Below are positions 8,685 to 16,621 of a stretch of DNA of 64,000 bases, one piece after another. The first letter of the stretch is position 1, and each line of letters begins with the position of its first letter. Under the pieces are notes generated by a model. The model was not told the DNA's origin and did not search any database. It saw only the letters and a program-made list of their open reading frames with translations. The translations under genes and the position numbers were made by a program. The stretch is from positions 6,292,001-6,356,000 of the forward strand of contig NZ_AP018448.1 of the NCBI RefSeq assembly GCF_030294945.1, written 5' to 3'. Source of the DNA: Streptomyces graminofaciens. Lineage in GTDB: Bacteria; Actinomycetota; Actinomycetes; Streptomycetales; Streptomycetaceae.

Positions 8685-10727
8685 TTGTCCACGTCCGTAG
8701 ACCCTCTCTCCCGCGAACGTTCGCACCTCGCCGCCTCCCGTTCCGCCCTGCGGGCCATGCGGGAGGACGTGGAGGCGCTGGACATCCGGGACGTCACCGC
8801 GAACTGGGTGAACGCCGAGGTGCTGGCCCACCAGATCGGCGAGCGGATCAAGGCCCTCGCCGATCTCAGCGACACCCCGCTCTTCTTCGGCCGCCTCGAC
8901 TATCTGCACGCTCCCGGCGCCGCCAAGGCCGAAGGCGCCGAGGGCGAGCGGTTCTACATCGGGCGGCGGCACGTCCACGACGCCGACGGCGACCCCATGG
9001 TCATCGACTGGCGCGCCCCCGTCTCCCAGCCCTTCTACCGCGCCTCCAAGACGGACCCGCTGGACATCGGGCTGCGCCGCCGCTTCGGCTACACCGGCGG
9101 CGACCTCACGGCGTACGAGGACGAGCACCTCTCCGACCCCGCCGAGGAGGCGGCCACCAGCAAGCTGCTCCAGCAGGAGATCGAGCGCCCGCGCGTCGGC
9201 CCGATGCGCGACATCGTGGCGACGATCCAGCCCGAGCAGGACGAGATCGTCCGCTCCGACCTCGCCGGTTCCCTCTGCGTCCAGGGCGGCCCCGGCACCG
9301 GTAAGACCGCCGTCGGCCTGCACCGGGTCGCCTACCTCCTCTACGCCCACCGCGAGCGCCTCGCCCGCACCGGCACCCTCGTCATCGGCCCGAACAAGTC
9401 CTTCCTGCACTACATCGAGCAGGTCCTCCCGGCCCTCGGCGAGCTGGAGGTCAAGCAGGCGACGGTCGACGACCTCGTGGCCCATGTGGAGGTGCGGGGG
9501 ACGGACGAGGCGGCCGCCGCCGTCATCAAGGGCGACGCCCGCATGGCCGAGGTGCTCCGCCGTGCCGTCCGCTCGCACGTCACGCTCCCCACCGAGGGCG
9601 TCGTGGTCGTGCGCGGCTCCCGCCGCTGGCGCGTGGCGGCGTACGAACTCGAGGAGATGGTGCGGGAGTTGCTGGACCGCGACATCCGCTACGGCGCCGC
9701 CCGCGAGGCCCTGCCGCAGCGGATCGCGCACGCCGTGCTGGTGCAGATGGAACGATCCGGCGAGGCCCCCGACGACCGCGTCCAAGACGCGGTGGCCCGG
9801 AGCGCCGCCGTGAAGGCCGCCGTCAAGGAGATCTGGCCGCCGGTCGACCCCGCCAAGCTCGTCCTGCGCCTCCTCGCCGACGCCGAATTCCTGGCCGTGC
9901 ACGCGGACGGCGTCCTCACCGAGGACGAGCGGAAGACGATCCTCTGGACCAAGCCGGCCCGCAGCGTGAAGGCCGCCAGGTGGTCCGCCGCCGACGCCGT
10001 ACTGATCGACGAGACCACCGACCTGGTGCAGCGCACGCACTCCCTCGGGCATGTCGTGATCGACGAGGCGCAGGACCTGTCCCCCATGCAGTACCGCGCG
10101 GTCGGCCGCCGCTGCACCACCGGTTCCGCGACCGTCCTCGGCGACCTCGCGCAGGGCACGACCCCCTGGGCGACCAGGAGTTGGCAGGAGGCCTTGACCC
10201 ATCTGGGCAAGGCGGAGGCGCACATCGAGGAACTGACCGCCGGTTTCCGCGTCCCCACCGACGTCATCACCTACGCCTCCCGGCTCCTCCCCCACATCGC
10301 CCCCGGCCTGACCCCGGTCGCATCGATCCGTGAGAACCCGGGCTTCTTCGCCGTACGGGACATCACGGAGGACTCCCAGGTCATCGGCGCCTGCGAGGAG
10401 TTGCTGCGCAACGAGGGCTCGATCGGGCTCATCGCCGCCGACGCCCGCGTCCCCGCCCTCGCGGAGGCGCTCACGGCGGCCGGCCTCGGCTTTCTCGCAC
10501 CGGGCGAGGAGACGACGTACGAGACCCGCCTGACCCTCGTACCGGCGTCGCTCGCGAAGGGTCTGGAGTACGACTACGTGGTGCTCGACGAGCCCCAGGC
10601 CGTCGTGGACGGCGAGCCGGACGAGCGGACGGGCCTGCGCCGTCTGTACGTGGCGCTCACGCGCGCGGTGTCGGGCCTGATCGTGACCCACGCGGCCCCG
10701 CTGCCGCCCCAACTCGCCCAGCCGTAG
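8685..10727 (+). CDS. HelD-like RNA polymerase-associated ATPase (UvrD/Rep fold)
   Basis: A 680-residue protein with the HelD layout: an N-terminal helical arm (SRERSHLAASRSALRAMRED), a conserved block VIDWRAPVSQPFYRA, Walker A GGPGTGKT at 201-208, Walker B DEAQDLS at 460-466, and a C-terminal RecA lobe ending RRLYVALTRAVSGL. HelD proteins release stalled RNA polymerase; one actinobacterial branch (HelR) displaces rifamycins from the enzyme. The TTG start is chosen because GGAGG lies 7 bases before it and the protein then begins at the helical arm. The long upstream region (8413-8684) has short palindromes such as CCCCTAGGGG but no RAE-like TTGC-N-GCAA box. I cannot separate HelD from HelR by eye. 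Confidence 0.85.
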   Translation: MSTSVDPLSRERSHLAASRSALRAMREDVEALDIRDVTANWVNAEVLAHQIGERIKALADLSDTPLFFGRLDYLHAPGAAKAEGAEGERFYIGRRHVHDADGDPMVIDWRAPVSQPFYRASKTDPLDIGLRRRFGYTGGDLTAYEDEHLSDPAEEAATSKLLQQEIERPRVGPMRDIVATIQPEQDEIVRSDLAGSLCVQGGPGTGKTAVGLHRVAYLLYAHRERLARTGTLVIGPNKSFLHYIEQVLPALGELEVKQATVDDLVAHVEVRGTDEAAAAVIKGDARMAEVLRRAVRSHVTLPTEGVVVVRGSRRWRVAAYELEEMVRELLDRDIRYGAAREALPQRIAHAVLVQMERSGEAPDDRVQDAVARSAAVKAAVKEIWPPVDPAKLVLRLLADAEFLAVHADGVLTEDERKTILWTKPARSVKAARWSAADAVLIDETTDLVQRTHSLGHVVIDEAQDLSPMQYRAVGRRCTTGSATVLGDLAQGTTPWATRSWQEALTHLGKAEAHIEELTAGFRVPTDVITYASRLLPHIAPGLTPVASIRENPGFFAVRDITEDSQVIGACEELLRNEGSIGLIAADARVPALAEALTAAGLGFLAPGEETTYETRLTLVPASLAKGLEYDYVVLDEPQAVVDGEPDERTGLRRLYVALTRAVSGLIVTHAAPLPPQLAQP

Positions 10728-10733
10728 GACGAA

Positions 10734-10767
10734 GCGGCCCCCGGTGGTCGAAACCACCGAGGGCCGC
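10734..10767. terminator. Bidirectional terminator between convergent genes
   Basis: GCGGCCCCCGGTGGT (10734-10748) pairs with ACCACCGAGGGCCGC (10753-10767) around a CGAA tetraloop, giving a roughly 15-bp stem with one mismatch. It lies 6 bp after the HelD-like gene and 24 bp after the end of the leftward protease gene, so it can serve both. Confidence 0.8.
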
Positions 10768-10791
10768 GGCAGGCCGTACGTGTTACCCGGC

Positions 10792-12096
10792 CTACTTGAA
10801 CTTCTTGCTGGTCGCCAAGTAGACCTCCTTGGCGTTCTTGCCGAGGCGCGGGCCGGTGATGAAGGTGGCCCGGTCGCTCAGCGAGTTGTTGGAGACCAGG
10901 TAGGTCTTGCCCTTGTAGCTCGTGAACCAGGGGCCGCCGGAGGCGCCGCCGTTCATGGTGCAGCCGACCATGTACTGGGCCGGGTACTTGCTCGGGTAGC
11001 TGTAGCCGAGCACGAAGCGCTTGGTGGCGCCCTGGCAGTGGTACATCTTCGAGCCGTCGTACTGGGCCTCGGCCGGGTAGCCGCGGACCTTCATGTTCTT
11101 GACCTTGTTGGCGGCCGGGGCGTTGAACCACACCGGCAGCGCCGTACCGACCCGCTCCTCCAGCGACTTGGCGCCCTTCTCCGGCTTCACGTGCAGGACG
11201 GCGTAGTCGTACGCGGCGGCCACGGTGCCCTGGCTGGCGTCACCGCCCTTGATCCAGGAGCCGGAGGTGGTGGCCCAGTCGGCCCAGTAGATGCCGTACG
11301 GGGAGACGCTGCTCGCGCGGTAGTTGTTCGACGCCTGGGTGATGTTCAGCTTGGCGGTGTTGTTGAAGGACGGCACGAAGGCGATGTTGCGGTACCAGCC
11401 GCCGCTCTTGCCGGCGTGCACACAGTGCCCGGCGGTCCACACCATGTTCGACTTGCCCGGGTGTGCCGGGTCCTTCACGACCGCGGCGGAGCAGACGCTG
11501 GAGCCCTGCGGGGTGGTGAAGAAGAGCTTGCCGACCGGGGCGGCGTACTTGTGGTACGTGGCCTTGACCTTGGCGGCGTTCTGCTTCTTGACCGTGCCGT
11601 CGGGCATCCACGCCTGGGTCGTCTTGCCGCCGCCCTTGGCCGCGGTGCCGGCCTCGGCGACCGACGGCAGCTGCGCCATGTTCTCCTTGGCCTCGGCGAT
11701 CCGCTCGGGCGTCCAGAAGTCCTCGATGTAGGGGTTGGCGAAGTCCTCCGCCTTGGACGCCCATGTGCCGAAGTCCTGCCAGCCGCCGTTCTTCCACTGC
11801 GCCAGCGCGTCGGCGGAGAGCTCGGTGGGCACTCCCTCGGGCAGCTTGAAGTCGCCGAGCTTCGAGTCACCGCCGTCCGAACCCGTGTCGACGTCACCCG
11901 TGTCGACGTTCGACTCGGCGTTCGACGAAGCCGATGCCTTCGTTCCCTCGTCCTCGGTCTTGCTGCAGGCCGTGGTGGTGACCATGACCGCGGCGATCAC
12001 GGCGGCGGCGGCCGCGATGCCGCGGCGGCGTATGAACGGCTTCGCCGGATTGGTCGACTTGGTCGGCTTGGATGACATGGATGGCATGGATGGCAT
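10792..12096 (-). CDS. Secreted trypsin-like serine protease lipoprotein
   Basis: A 434-residue chymotrypsin-fold (S1/V8-like) peptidase. After a basic N terminus (RRRG) and hydrophobic core, the lipobox-like VTTTAC gives a candidate lipid-modified cysteine near residue 40. About 100 residues of Asp/Ser-rich spacer and propeptide-like sequence follow. The catalytic triad reads TAGHC with His224, YDYAVLHV with Asp297, and GGASGGPW with Ser386. Cysteines flank the active-site loops. The start ATG is the first of a MPSMPSM repeat, with GGGGGA about 10 bases upstream. The enzyme should act at the cell surface; its substrate is not evident. An NPP1-type toxin gene is divergent. Confidence 0.85.
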   Translation of the reverse strand: MPSMPSMSSKPTKSTNPAKPFIRRRGIAAAAAVIAAVMVTTTACSKTEDEGTKASASSNAESNVDTGDVDTGSDGGDSKLGDFKLPEGVPTELSADALAQWKNGGWQDFGTWASKAEDFANPYIEDFWTPERIAEAKENMAQLPSVAEAGTAAKGGGKTTQAWMPDGTVKKQNAAKVKATYHKYAAPVGKLFFTTPQGSSVCSAAVVKDPAHPGKSNMVWTAGHCVHAGKSGGWYRNIAFVPSFNNTAKLNITQASNNYRASSVSPYGIYWADWATTSGSWIKGGDASQGTVAAAYDYAVLHVKPEKGAKSLEERVGTALPVWFNAPAANKVKNMKVRGYPAEAQYDGSKMYHCQGATKRFVLGYSYPSKYPAQYMVGCTMNGGASGGPWFTSYKGKTYLVSNNSLSDRATFITGPRLGKNAKEVYLATSKKFK

Positions 12097-12420
12097 GGAG
12101 TGCCCGTCCCCCTGTGACTGATTCTTGTCATGCCCCCGCTTGACTGGGGCGAGCACAACTATGCACGTGGGAGTGGGGAGTTCGATCTCCCTGAGGCCTC
12201 TGCCGACCAGTCCGCACACAACAACTACGTGGCGGATATCGATCCGTGATGTGACGCGGGGTCATCTCCCCATGGACGCCATTAGTTGAATCGTCATCAC
12301 TCCGACACCTCCCGCCCCTTGTGGGCTACTGGCAAGTAAAGACAACCTGACCTGCGCATGCCACTTCATTCCCCGGCTCCCGGCCGTCACCCCCGCGCCG
12401 CGGTCCAACAGGAGGACGCA
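12097..12420. other. 324-bp intergenic region between divergent secreted-protein genes
   Basis: No gene is seen here. The region must contain the promoters of the leftward protease and the rightward NPP1-type toxin. GATGTGAC and GTCATC (about 12249-12268) form an imperfect inverted repeat, and AGGAGG precedes the toxin GTG by 6 bases. No convincing -35/-10 pair stands out. Confidence 0.5.
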
Positions 12421-13200
12421 GTGAAGAGAGTGAAGACAAGCTCCCGCATCCGCAGGTCGGCCCTGGTCGTCACAGGCGCCCTCGCTCTGGTCGTCGGCGC
12501 CGCCGGCAGCGCGTTCGCCGCCCCGCCCGGCGCTCTGCCCGGCAACGCCGAGACGCTGGAGAAGACCTGGCAACCGGCGTTCGACTACGACACGGACGGC
12601 TGTTACCCGACCCCCGCGATCGGCCCCGACGGCACGATCAACGGCGGCCTGAAGCCGACCGGTTCGCTCAGCGGCGACTGCCACGACGCGTCCGACCTCG
12701 ACAACACCAACAGCTACTCGCGCTACAAGTGCAACAACGGCTGGTGCGCGATCATGTACGACCTCTACTTCGAGAAGGACCAGGCGCTCGCCAACAGCAG
12801 CATCGGCGGCCACCGCCACGACTGGGAGCACGTCGTCGTCTGGGTCCAGAACGGCACGGCCCAGTACGTCTCGACGTCCAACCACGGCGGCTTCACCGTG
12901 CACGCCGCGTCCACGGTCCGCTGGGACGGCAGCCACGCGAAGGTCGTCTACCACAAGGACGGCGCCAGCACGCACTGCTTCCGCCTCGCGGGCTCGGGCG
13001 ACGAGCCGCCGGAGAACCACAAGGGCACCTGGCAGTACCCGACGCTCGTCGGCTGGAACGGCTACCCGTCGACCACCCTCCGCGACAAGCTCTCCGCGTA
13101 CGACTTCGGCAGCGCCAACTTCGGCCTGAAGGACGGCAGCTTCAACGGCAACCTGTCGAAGGCGATGCCGTCGGGGATCTCGTTCGACCCCAACGCCTGA
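12421..13200 (+). CDS. NPP1 / necrosis- and ethylene-inducing-like secreted protein
   Basis: A 259-residue secreted protein of the NLP family, known as cytolysins on plant membranes in oomycetes, fungi and some bacteria. Residues 1-35 are a signal peptide ending AFAAP. The diagnostic heptapeptide block GHRHDWEH lies at 130-137, whose acidic and histidine residues coordinate the metal needed for toxicity in characterised members. The cysteines (GCYP, DCHD, KCNNGWC, HCFR) are consistent with disulfides in a type 2-like architecture. The GTG start has a strong AGGAGG site. The gene ends 3 bp before the convergent cutC. Whether this copy is toxic cannot be told. Confidence 0.88.
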   Translation: MKRVKTSSRIRRSALVVTGALALVVGAAGSAFAAPPGALPGNAETLEKTWQPAFDYDTDGCYPTPAIGPDGTINGGLKPTGSLSGDCHDASDLDNTNSYSRYKCNNGWCAIMYDLYFEKDQALANSSIGGHRHDWEHVVVWVQNGTAQYVSTSNHGGFTVHAASTVRWDGSHAKVVYHKDGASTHCFRLAGSGDEPPENHKGTWQYPTLVGWNGYPSTTLRDKLSAYDFGSANFGLKDGSFNGNLSKAMPSGISFDPNA

Positions 13201-13203
13201 CCT

Positions 13204-13902
13204 CTACCGGACGGGTGCGTCCAGTGCCGTACGCCATTCCCGTACGGCACTGGCGTCTACGGGTGCGGTCCAGCCGCCCGGGCGGGCCGCGCCGCCGATG
13301 TGAAAGGCGTCCACGCCGGCGGCGCGCAGGCGGGGGAGATGGTCGAGCCGCAGGCCGCCACCGGCCATGAGTCCCTGGGCGTAGCCGGGGGCGCCGCGCC
13401 GGGAGGCCTCGGTGATCAGGGTGCCCATCCCGTCGTCGACCCCCGTTGTCGACCCCGCCGAGAGATAGGTGTCGAGGCCCGGCAGATCGGCGAGCTGTTT
13501 GCGGAGGGCGTCGCGGTCGGCGGCGCGGTCGATGGCGCGGTGGAAGGTCCAGGGGCAGCCGTCCAGTTCGGCGACGATTCGTTCGACGGCGGGGAGGTCG
13601 GGCGCGAGGTCGTCGTCGAGGAAGCCGAGTACGAACTCTTCGGCCCCGGCGGCACGCAGCTCGCACGCGGCCCTGACGAGCGGGCCCGTATCCCCGGCGG
13701 CGAACCCGTCCCCGAGCCTCAGCATCACACGTACGGCGATATCGACGGCGGTCCTGACCTCGACGAACGTCCCCACGGACGGCGTGAGCCCGTCTGCCGC
13801 CATGTCGGTGACCAACTCCAGCCGATCGGCTCCGCCGGCCTGGGCGGCGATGGCGTCCTCGGGGGTGAGGGCGATGACCTCCAGGAGTGCGGGCGGGGGC
13901 AT
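13204..13902 (-). CDS. cutC: CutC family protein
   Basis: A 232-residue TIM-barrel protein of the CutC family, historically called copper homeostasis protein; the biochemical role is unsettled. Family blocks visible are GGADRLELVTDMAADGLTPS near the N terminus, RVMLRLG, the LGFLDDD loop, TFHRAIDRAADRDALRKQLA, and a C-terminal GVDAFHIGGAARPG. AAGAAGG lies 5 bases before the ATG. Upstream is a dre-like box, so the gene may belong to the DasR (GlcNAc-responsive) regulon. Confidence 0.92.
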   Translation of the reverse strand: MPPPALLEVIALTPEDAIAAQAGGADRLELVTDMAADGLTPSVGTFVEVRTAVDIAVRVMLRLGDGFAAGDTGPLVRAACELRAAGAEEFVLGFLDDDLAPDLPAVERIVAELDGCPWTFHRAIDRAADRDALRKQLADLPGLDTYLSAGSTTGVDDGMGTLITEASRRGAPGYAQGLMAGGGLRLDHLPRLRAAGVDAFHIGGAARPGGWTAPVDASAVREWRTALDAPVR

Positions 13903-13925
13903 GGGGGCCTTCTTTCTCGACGGGA

Positions 13926-13941
13926 ACAGGTCTAGTCCAAT
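13926..13941. promoter_or_regulatory. dre-like (DasR) box upstream of cutC
   Basis: ACAGGTCTAGTCCAAT matches 13 of 16 positions of the DasR-responsive element as I recall it (ACTGGTCTAGACCACT), including the central GGTCTAG and the CCA. It sits 24 bp upstream of the cutC start, where repressor binding would block transcription. Confidence 0.55.
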
Positions 13942-14062
13942 TTATAACAAGCCTGTTTGTCAAACCCCGCGATCACCATTCGCGCACGGACGGCCACTCT
14001 CCGCACCTACTCTCAAATCGGCGCAGTTCAACAAGACCGGCTGCCCGAGAGGGAGTTGCCCG

Positions 14063-14926
14063 ATGCCCAAGCCGAAGACCCTCGACCCGTCCCAGTCCAC
14101 GCGCGCCATGTACGGCGCGGAACTCCGTCACCGGCGCGAACGGGCCGGGATGTCCCAGGAGGAACTGGGGACCGCGATGTTCATCAGCGCGTCGTTCGTC
14201 AGCATGCTGGAGGCGGGCATCCGACGGATGCGGCCGGAGTTCGCAAAGGTGGCGGACGAGGTTCTGGACGCGGACGGGTTCTTCGCGCGGAACCTGGAGG
14301 CGGCGAGGAATTCGCCGTACGAGCACCATTTCGCCGACGTGGTGGAGTTCGAGGGCCTGGCCCAGACGATCAAGGACTGGGCGCCGATTCTGGTCCCCGG
14401 CCTGCTCCAGACGGCGGCGTACACGCGGGCGGTGGTCCGGGCGTACGACCCGGTCCTGACGGAGGACGTCGTGGAGGAGCGGGTGGCTGCCCGCCGGGCC
14501 CGGGCGCACATCTTCAAGGACCCGACGAAGCCGCGGTACTGGGCGGTGCTGGACGAGATGGTCGTACGCCGCCCGGTGGGTGGACCGGCGGTCATGGCGG
14601 ATCAGTTGCGGCACATCGCGGCGATGGCGAGGCACCACCGGATCATCGTCCAGGTGCTGCCGCTGGCGGAGGGGGCGAATGCGGGAATGGAAGGCATCTT
14701 CAAGTTGATGACGTTCGAGGACGCCCCTCCCCTCGTCTACAACCAAGCGTCCGAAACTGGGCGCCTGTTCGACGAACCGGCTGTGGTGACCCGGTCCACG
14801 CTGACCTACGATCTGCTTGGGGGTACGGCGCTGTCGCCTGGCGTGTCCCTCGACCTGATCGAGCAGGCGGCCAAGGAGTACGAGGATGCGCAACGCTCCC
14901 GATCTGAGGACCGTGACCTGGCGTAA
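14063..14926 (+). CDS. XRE-family regulator with DUF5753 sensor domain
   Basis: A 287-residue member of the large Streptomyces family typified by WhiJ-type regulators. The N-terminal helix-turn-helix is ELRHRRERAGMSQEELGTAM with ISASFVSMLEAGIRRM as the second half. The C-terminal DUF5753 domain runs from about residue 95 (APILVPGLLQTAAYTRAVVR) to the end and carries the usual MEGIFKLMTFED block. GGGAG precedes the ATG. It overlaps the next gene by 41 bp, so the two are translationally coupled, as usual for XRE/DUF397 pairs that control development or antibiotic genes. Confidence 0.93.
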   Translation: MPKPKTLDPSQSTRAMYGAELRHRRERAGMSQEELGTAMFISASFVSMLEAGIRRMRPEFAKVADEVLDADGFFARNLEAARNSPYEHHFADVVEFEGLAQTIKDWAPILVPGLLQTAAYTRAVVRAYDPVLTEDVVEERVAARRARAHIFKDPTKPRYWAVLDEMVVRRPVGGPAVMADQLRHIAAMARHHRIIVQVLPLAEGANAGMEGIFKLMTFEDAPPLVYNQASETGRLFDEPAVVTRSTLTYDLLGGTALSPGVSLDLIEQAAKEYEDAQRSRSEDRDLA

Positions 14927-15086
14927 GAGCAGCCACAGCGGCGGAACCAGCGCCGAGTGCGTCGAAGTGAGTGACGACCTCCCCGGCCTCGTCCCCGTCC
15001 GCGACAGCAAGAACCCGACCGGCGGCGTACTGCTCTTCGGGGCCGCCGCCTGGTCCCGCTTCGTGGCGGCGGCCCTCGAACGGTGA
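14886..15086 (+). CDS. DUF397 partner protein
   Basis: A 66-residue protein with the standard DUF397 pattern: TWRKSSHSGG near residue 10, then CVEVSDDLPGLVPVRDSKNP and a C-terminal LLFGAAAWSRFVAA. It starts inside the preceding XRE gene, with AAGGAG 8 bases upstream of the ATG. DUF397 proteins are small partners that antagonise or modulate the upstream XRE regulator. A second pair lies at 28992-30018. Confidence 0.93.
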   Translation: MRNAPDLRTVTWRKSSHSGGTSAECVEVSDDLPGLVPVRDSKNPTGGVLLFGAAAWSRFVAAALER

Positions 15087-15105
15087 CTCACCTTCGGGAA
15101 TGCCT

Positions 15106-15483
15106 TCAGTAAATGGTGATCTGCTCGATCTTGTGGACCTTGCCGCTGGGGGAACCGGACGCGAGGCCGAGGTCGAAGGCGTACCACTTGGGAAGTCGGC
15201 CCGAGTCCCACAGTGGGCCACCCAGGACCGTGCGGTACTTGAAGCTCACTTCGTTGTTGCCGGTGCTCGTCCAGCCCACGCCGTAAATGGCGACGTCCAT
15301 GGTGCCGGCGTTGGCGAAACAGGGATTGACCCCGTCGACCTCGAAGTAGAAGAAGTCGTTCCTGCCTGCGCAGTCCACCCTGTTGATGGCGTGGGCGGGG
15401 AGGGCGGTCGCGAGGGTGGCCGCCATCGCGGCACCGGTGACACCGACGAAGCGCAGGGCGCGACGAGTGATCGAACGGTTCAT
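15106..15483 (-). CDS. Secreted beta/gamma-crystallin-like protein (killer-toxin-like)
   Basis: A 125-residue exported protein. Residues 1-32 form a signal peptide (ending ALPAHA). The roughly 93-residue mature part (INRVDCAGRNDFFYFEVDG, PCFANAG, VAIYGVGWTSTGNN) resembles the Streptomyces killer-toxin-like protein family with a crystallin fold. Two cysteines (VDCAG, PCFANAG) probably form a disulfide. GAGGAG precedes the ATG. The gene is convergent with the DUF397 gene (20-bp gap) and divergent from a secreted SGNH hydrolase across a region with an 18-bp palindrome. Confidence 0.75.
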   Translation of the reverse strand: MNRSITRRALRFVGVTGAAMAATLATALPAHAINRVDCAGRNDFFYFEVDGVNPCFANAGTMDVAIYGVGWTSTGNNEVSFKYRTVLGGPLWDSGRLPKWYAFDLGLASGSPSGKVHKIEQITIY

Positions 15484-15587
15484 CAAAGGCTCCTCTGGTT
15501 CGCACAGTTGAGAGAAGTGGGATCCGGCCAGTGAGACTGGTCTGAGGCCGATCAGGTTGCCAAGACAAGGCAAAGTCATCGGTGAAT

Positions 15588-15605
15588 GCCCTTGAGTTCA
15601 AGGGC
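15588..15605. promoter_or_regulatory. 18-bp perfect palindrome between divergent secreted-protein genes
   Basis: GCCCTTGA-GT-TCAAGGGC has perfect 8-base arms. It lies about 105 bp upstream of the crystallin-like gene and 138 bp upstream of the SGNH hydrolase gene, so one operator could govern both. It does not match dre, Crp or CIRCE consensus. Confidence 0.45.
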
Positions 15606-15742
15606 AAGTGCCCCTGCGTGCACAGTCAATTGCCCTGGCCACACTCGGGCTTCCCCACCGGAATTGCGCGCCAGATGTCCCGCTGTACGCTCTGCCCGAT
15701 CAATTCCGGCTCCAAGCTTCACGATCGATGCAGAGGGAAGTC

Positions 15743-16549
15743 ATGCGCAGAATCACGGCGGCCGTCGCAGCCGGCCTGATGACATTCGCCGGACTGGCGG
15801 CGGCGAACGCCCCGGCGGAGGCCGCGACCACGGCCGAAGCCGAATACGTCGCGCTCGGCGACTCGTACGCGTCCGGCGTCGGCGCGGGCTCGTACGACCC
15901 GGCGAGCGGCGACTGCAAACGGAGCACGAAGAACTATCCGCACCTGTGGGCGGCAGCTCACCCCAAGTACGCGTTGAAGGACGTCACCTGCAGCGGGGCG
16001 ACCATCGCGGACATCCGCGACAACCAGTTGTCGGCGCTGAGCTCTACGACCAACCTCGTCACGCTCACGGTGGGCGGCAACGACGCCCAGTTCTCGTCGG
16101 TGGTCAAGGGCTGCGTCACCGAGAGCGACAGCTACTGCCAGACGGCCACGTCGTGGATGTCGTACTACGCCAGGAACCAGCTGGTGGGTGAACTGACCAG
16201 CCTCTACAAGGACATCAAGACGCGCTCACCCAAAGCCCTGATACTCGTCTTCGGCTACCCGCAGACGCTCTCCATGAGTGGCGCGTGCAGCCCGATCGAG
16301 TTCAGCCCCGCCAAGCGCACGGCGATGAACGGGCTGGCGGACGCGCTGGCCGAGGGCACCAAGCAGGCGGCGACCAACGCGAGCGCGTACTTCATCGACA
16401 TGCGCAAGCAGTTCGAGGGGCACGGCGCCTGCGGCTCCTCGCCGTGGGTCCACAGCGTCAACCTGGCGGACCAGACCGAGTCCTTCCACCCCAACGCGGC
16501 GGGCCACGAGAAGGGCTACGCGGCGAAGTTCAGCGCCACCTGGGGCTGA
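15743..16549 (+). CDS. Secreted SGNH/GDSL-type lipase or esterase
   Basis: A 268-residue secreted esterase. The signal peptide ends about residue 28 (NAPAEAA). SGNH blocks are all present: block I VALGDSYASGVGAG (catalytic Ser), block III LTVGGNDAQFSS (oxyanion Gly and Asn), and block V with HPNAAGH near the C terminus (catalytic His). Six cysteines in conserved places (DCKRS, TCSG, GCVTES/SYCQ, GACS, GACGSS) suggest three disulfides as in characterised Streptomyces lipases. GAGGG lies 5 bases before the ATG. Probably hydrolyses extracellular acyl esters. Confidence 0.92.
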   Translation: MRRITAAVAAGLMTFAGLAAANAPAEAATTAEAEYVALGDSYASGVGAGSYDPASGDCKRSTKNYPHLWAAAHPKYALKDVTCSGATIADIRDNQLSALSSTTNLVTLTVGGNDAQFSSVVKGCVTESDSYCQTATSWMSYYARNQLVGELTSLYKDIKTRSPKALILVFGYPQTLSMSGACSPIEFSPAKRTAMNGLADALAEGTKQAATNASAYFIDMRKQFEGHGACGSSPWVHSVNLADQTESFHPNAAGHEKGYAAKFSATWG

Positions 16550-16621
16550 CCTCCACCACTCCCACTACTCCACGCACCGTCAACCTCCGCTTACCATGAG
16601 TATGTTGACAGCATCGCCGGA

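Noticed and set aside
15520..15550. dre box ACTGGTCTGAGGCC near the killer-toxin-like gene
   Set aside because: Only the left half matches (about 9 of 16 positions).
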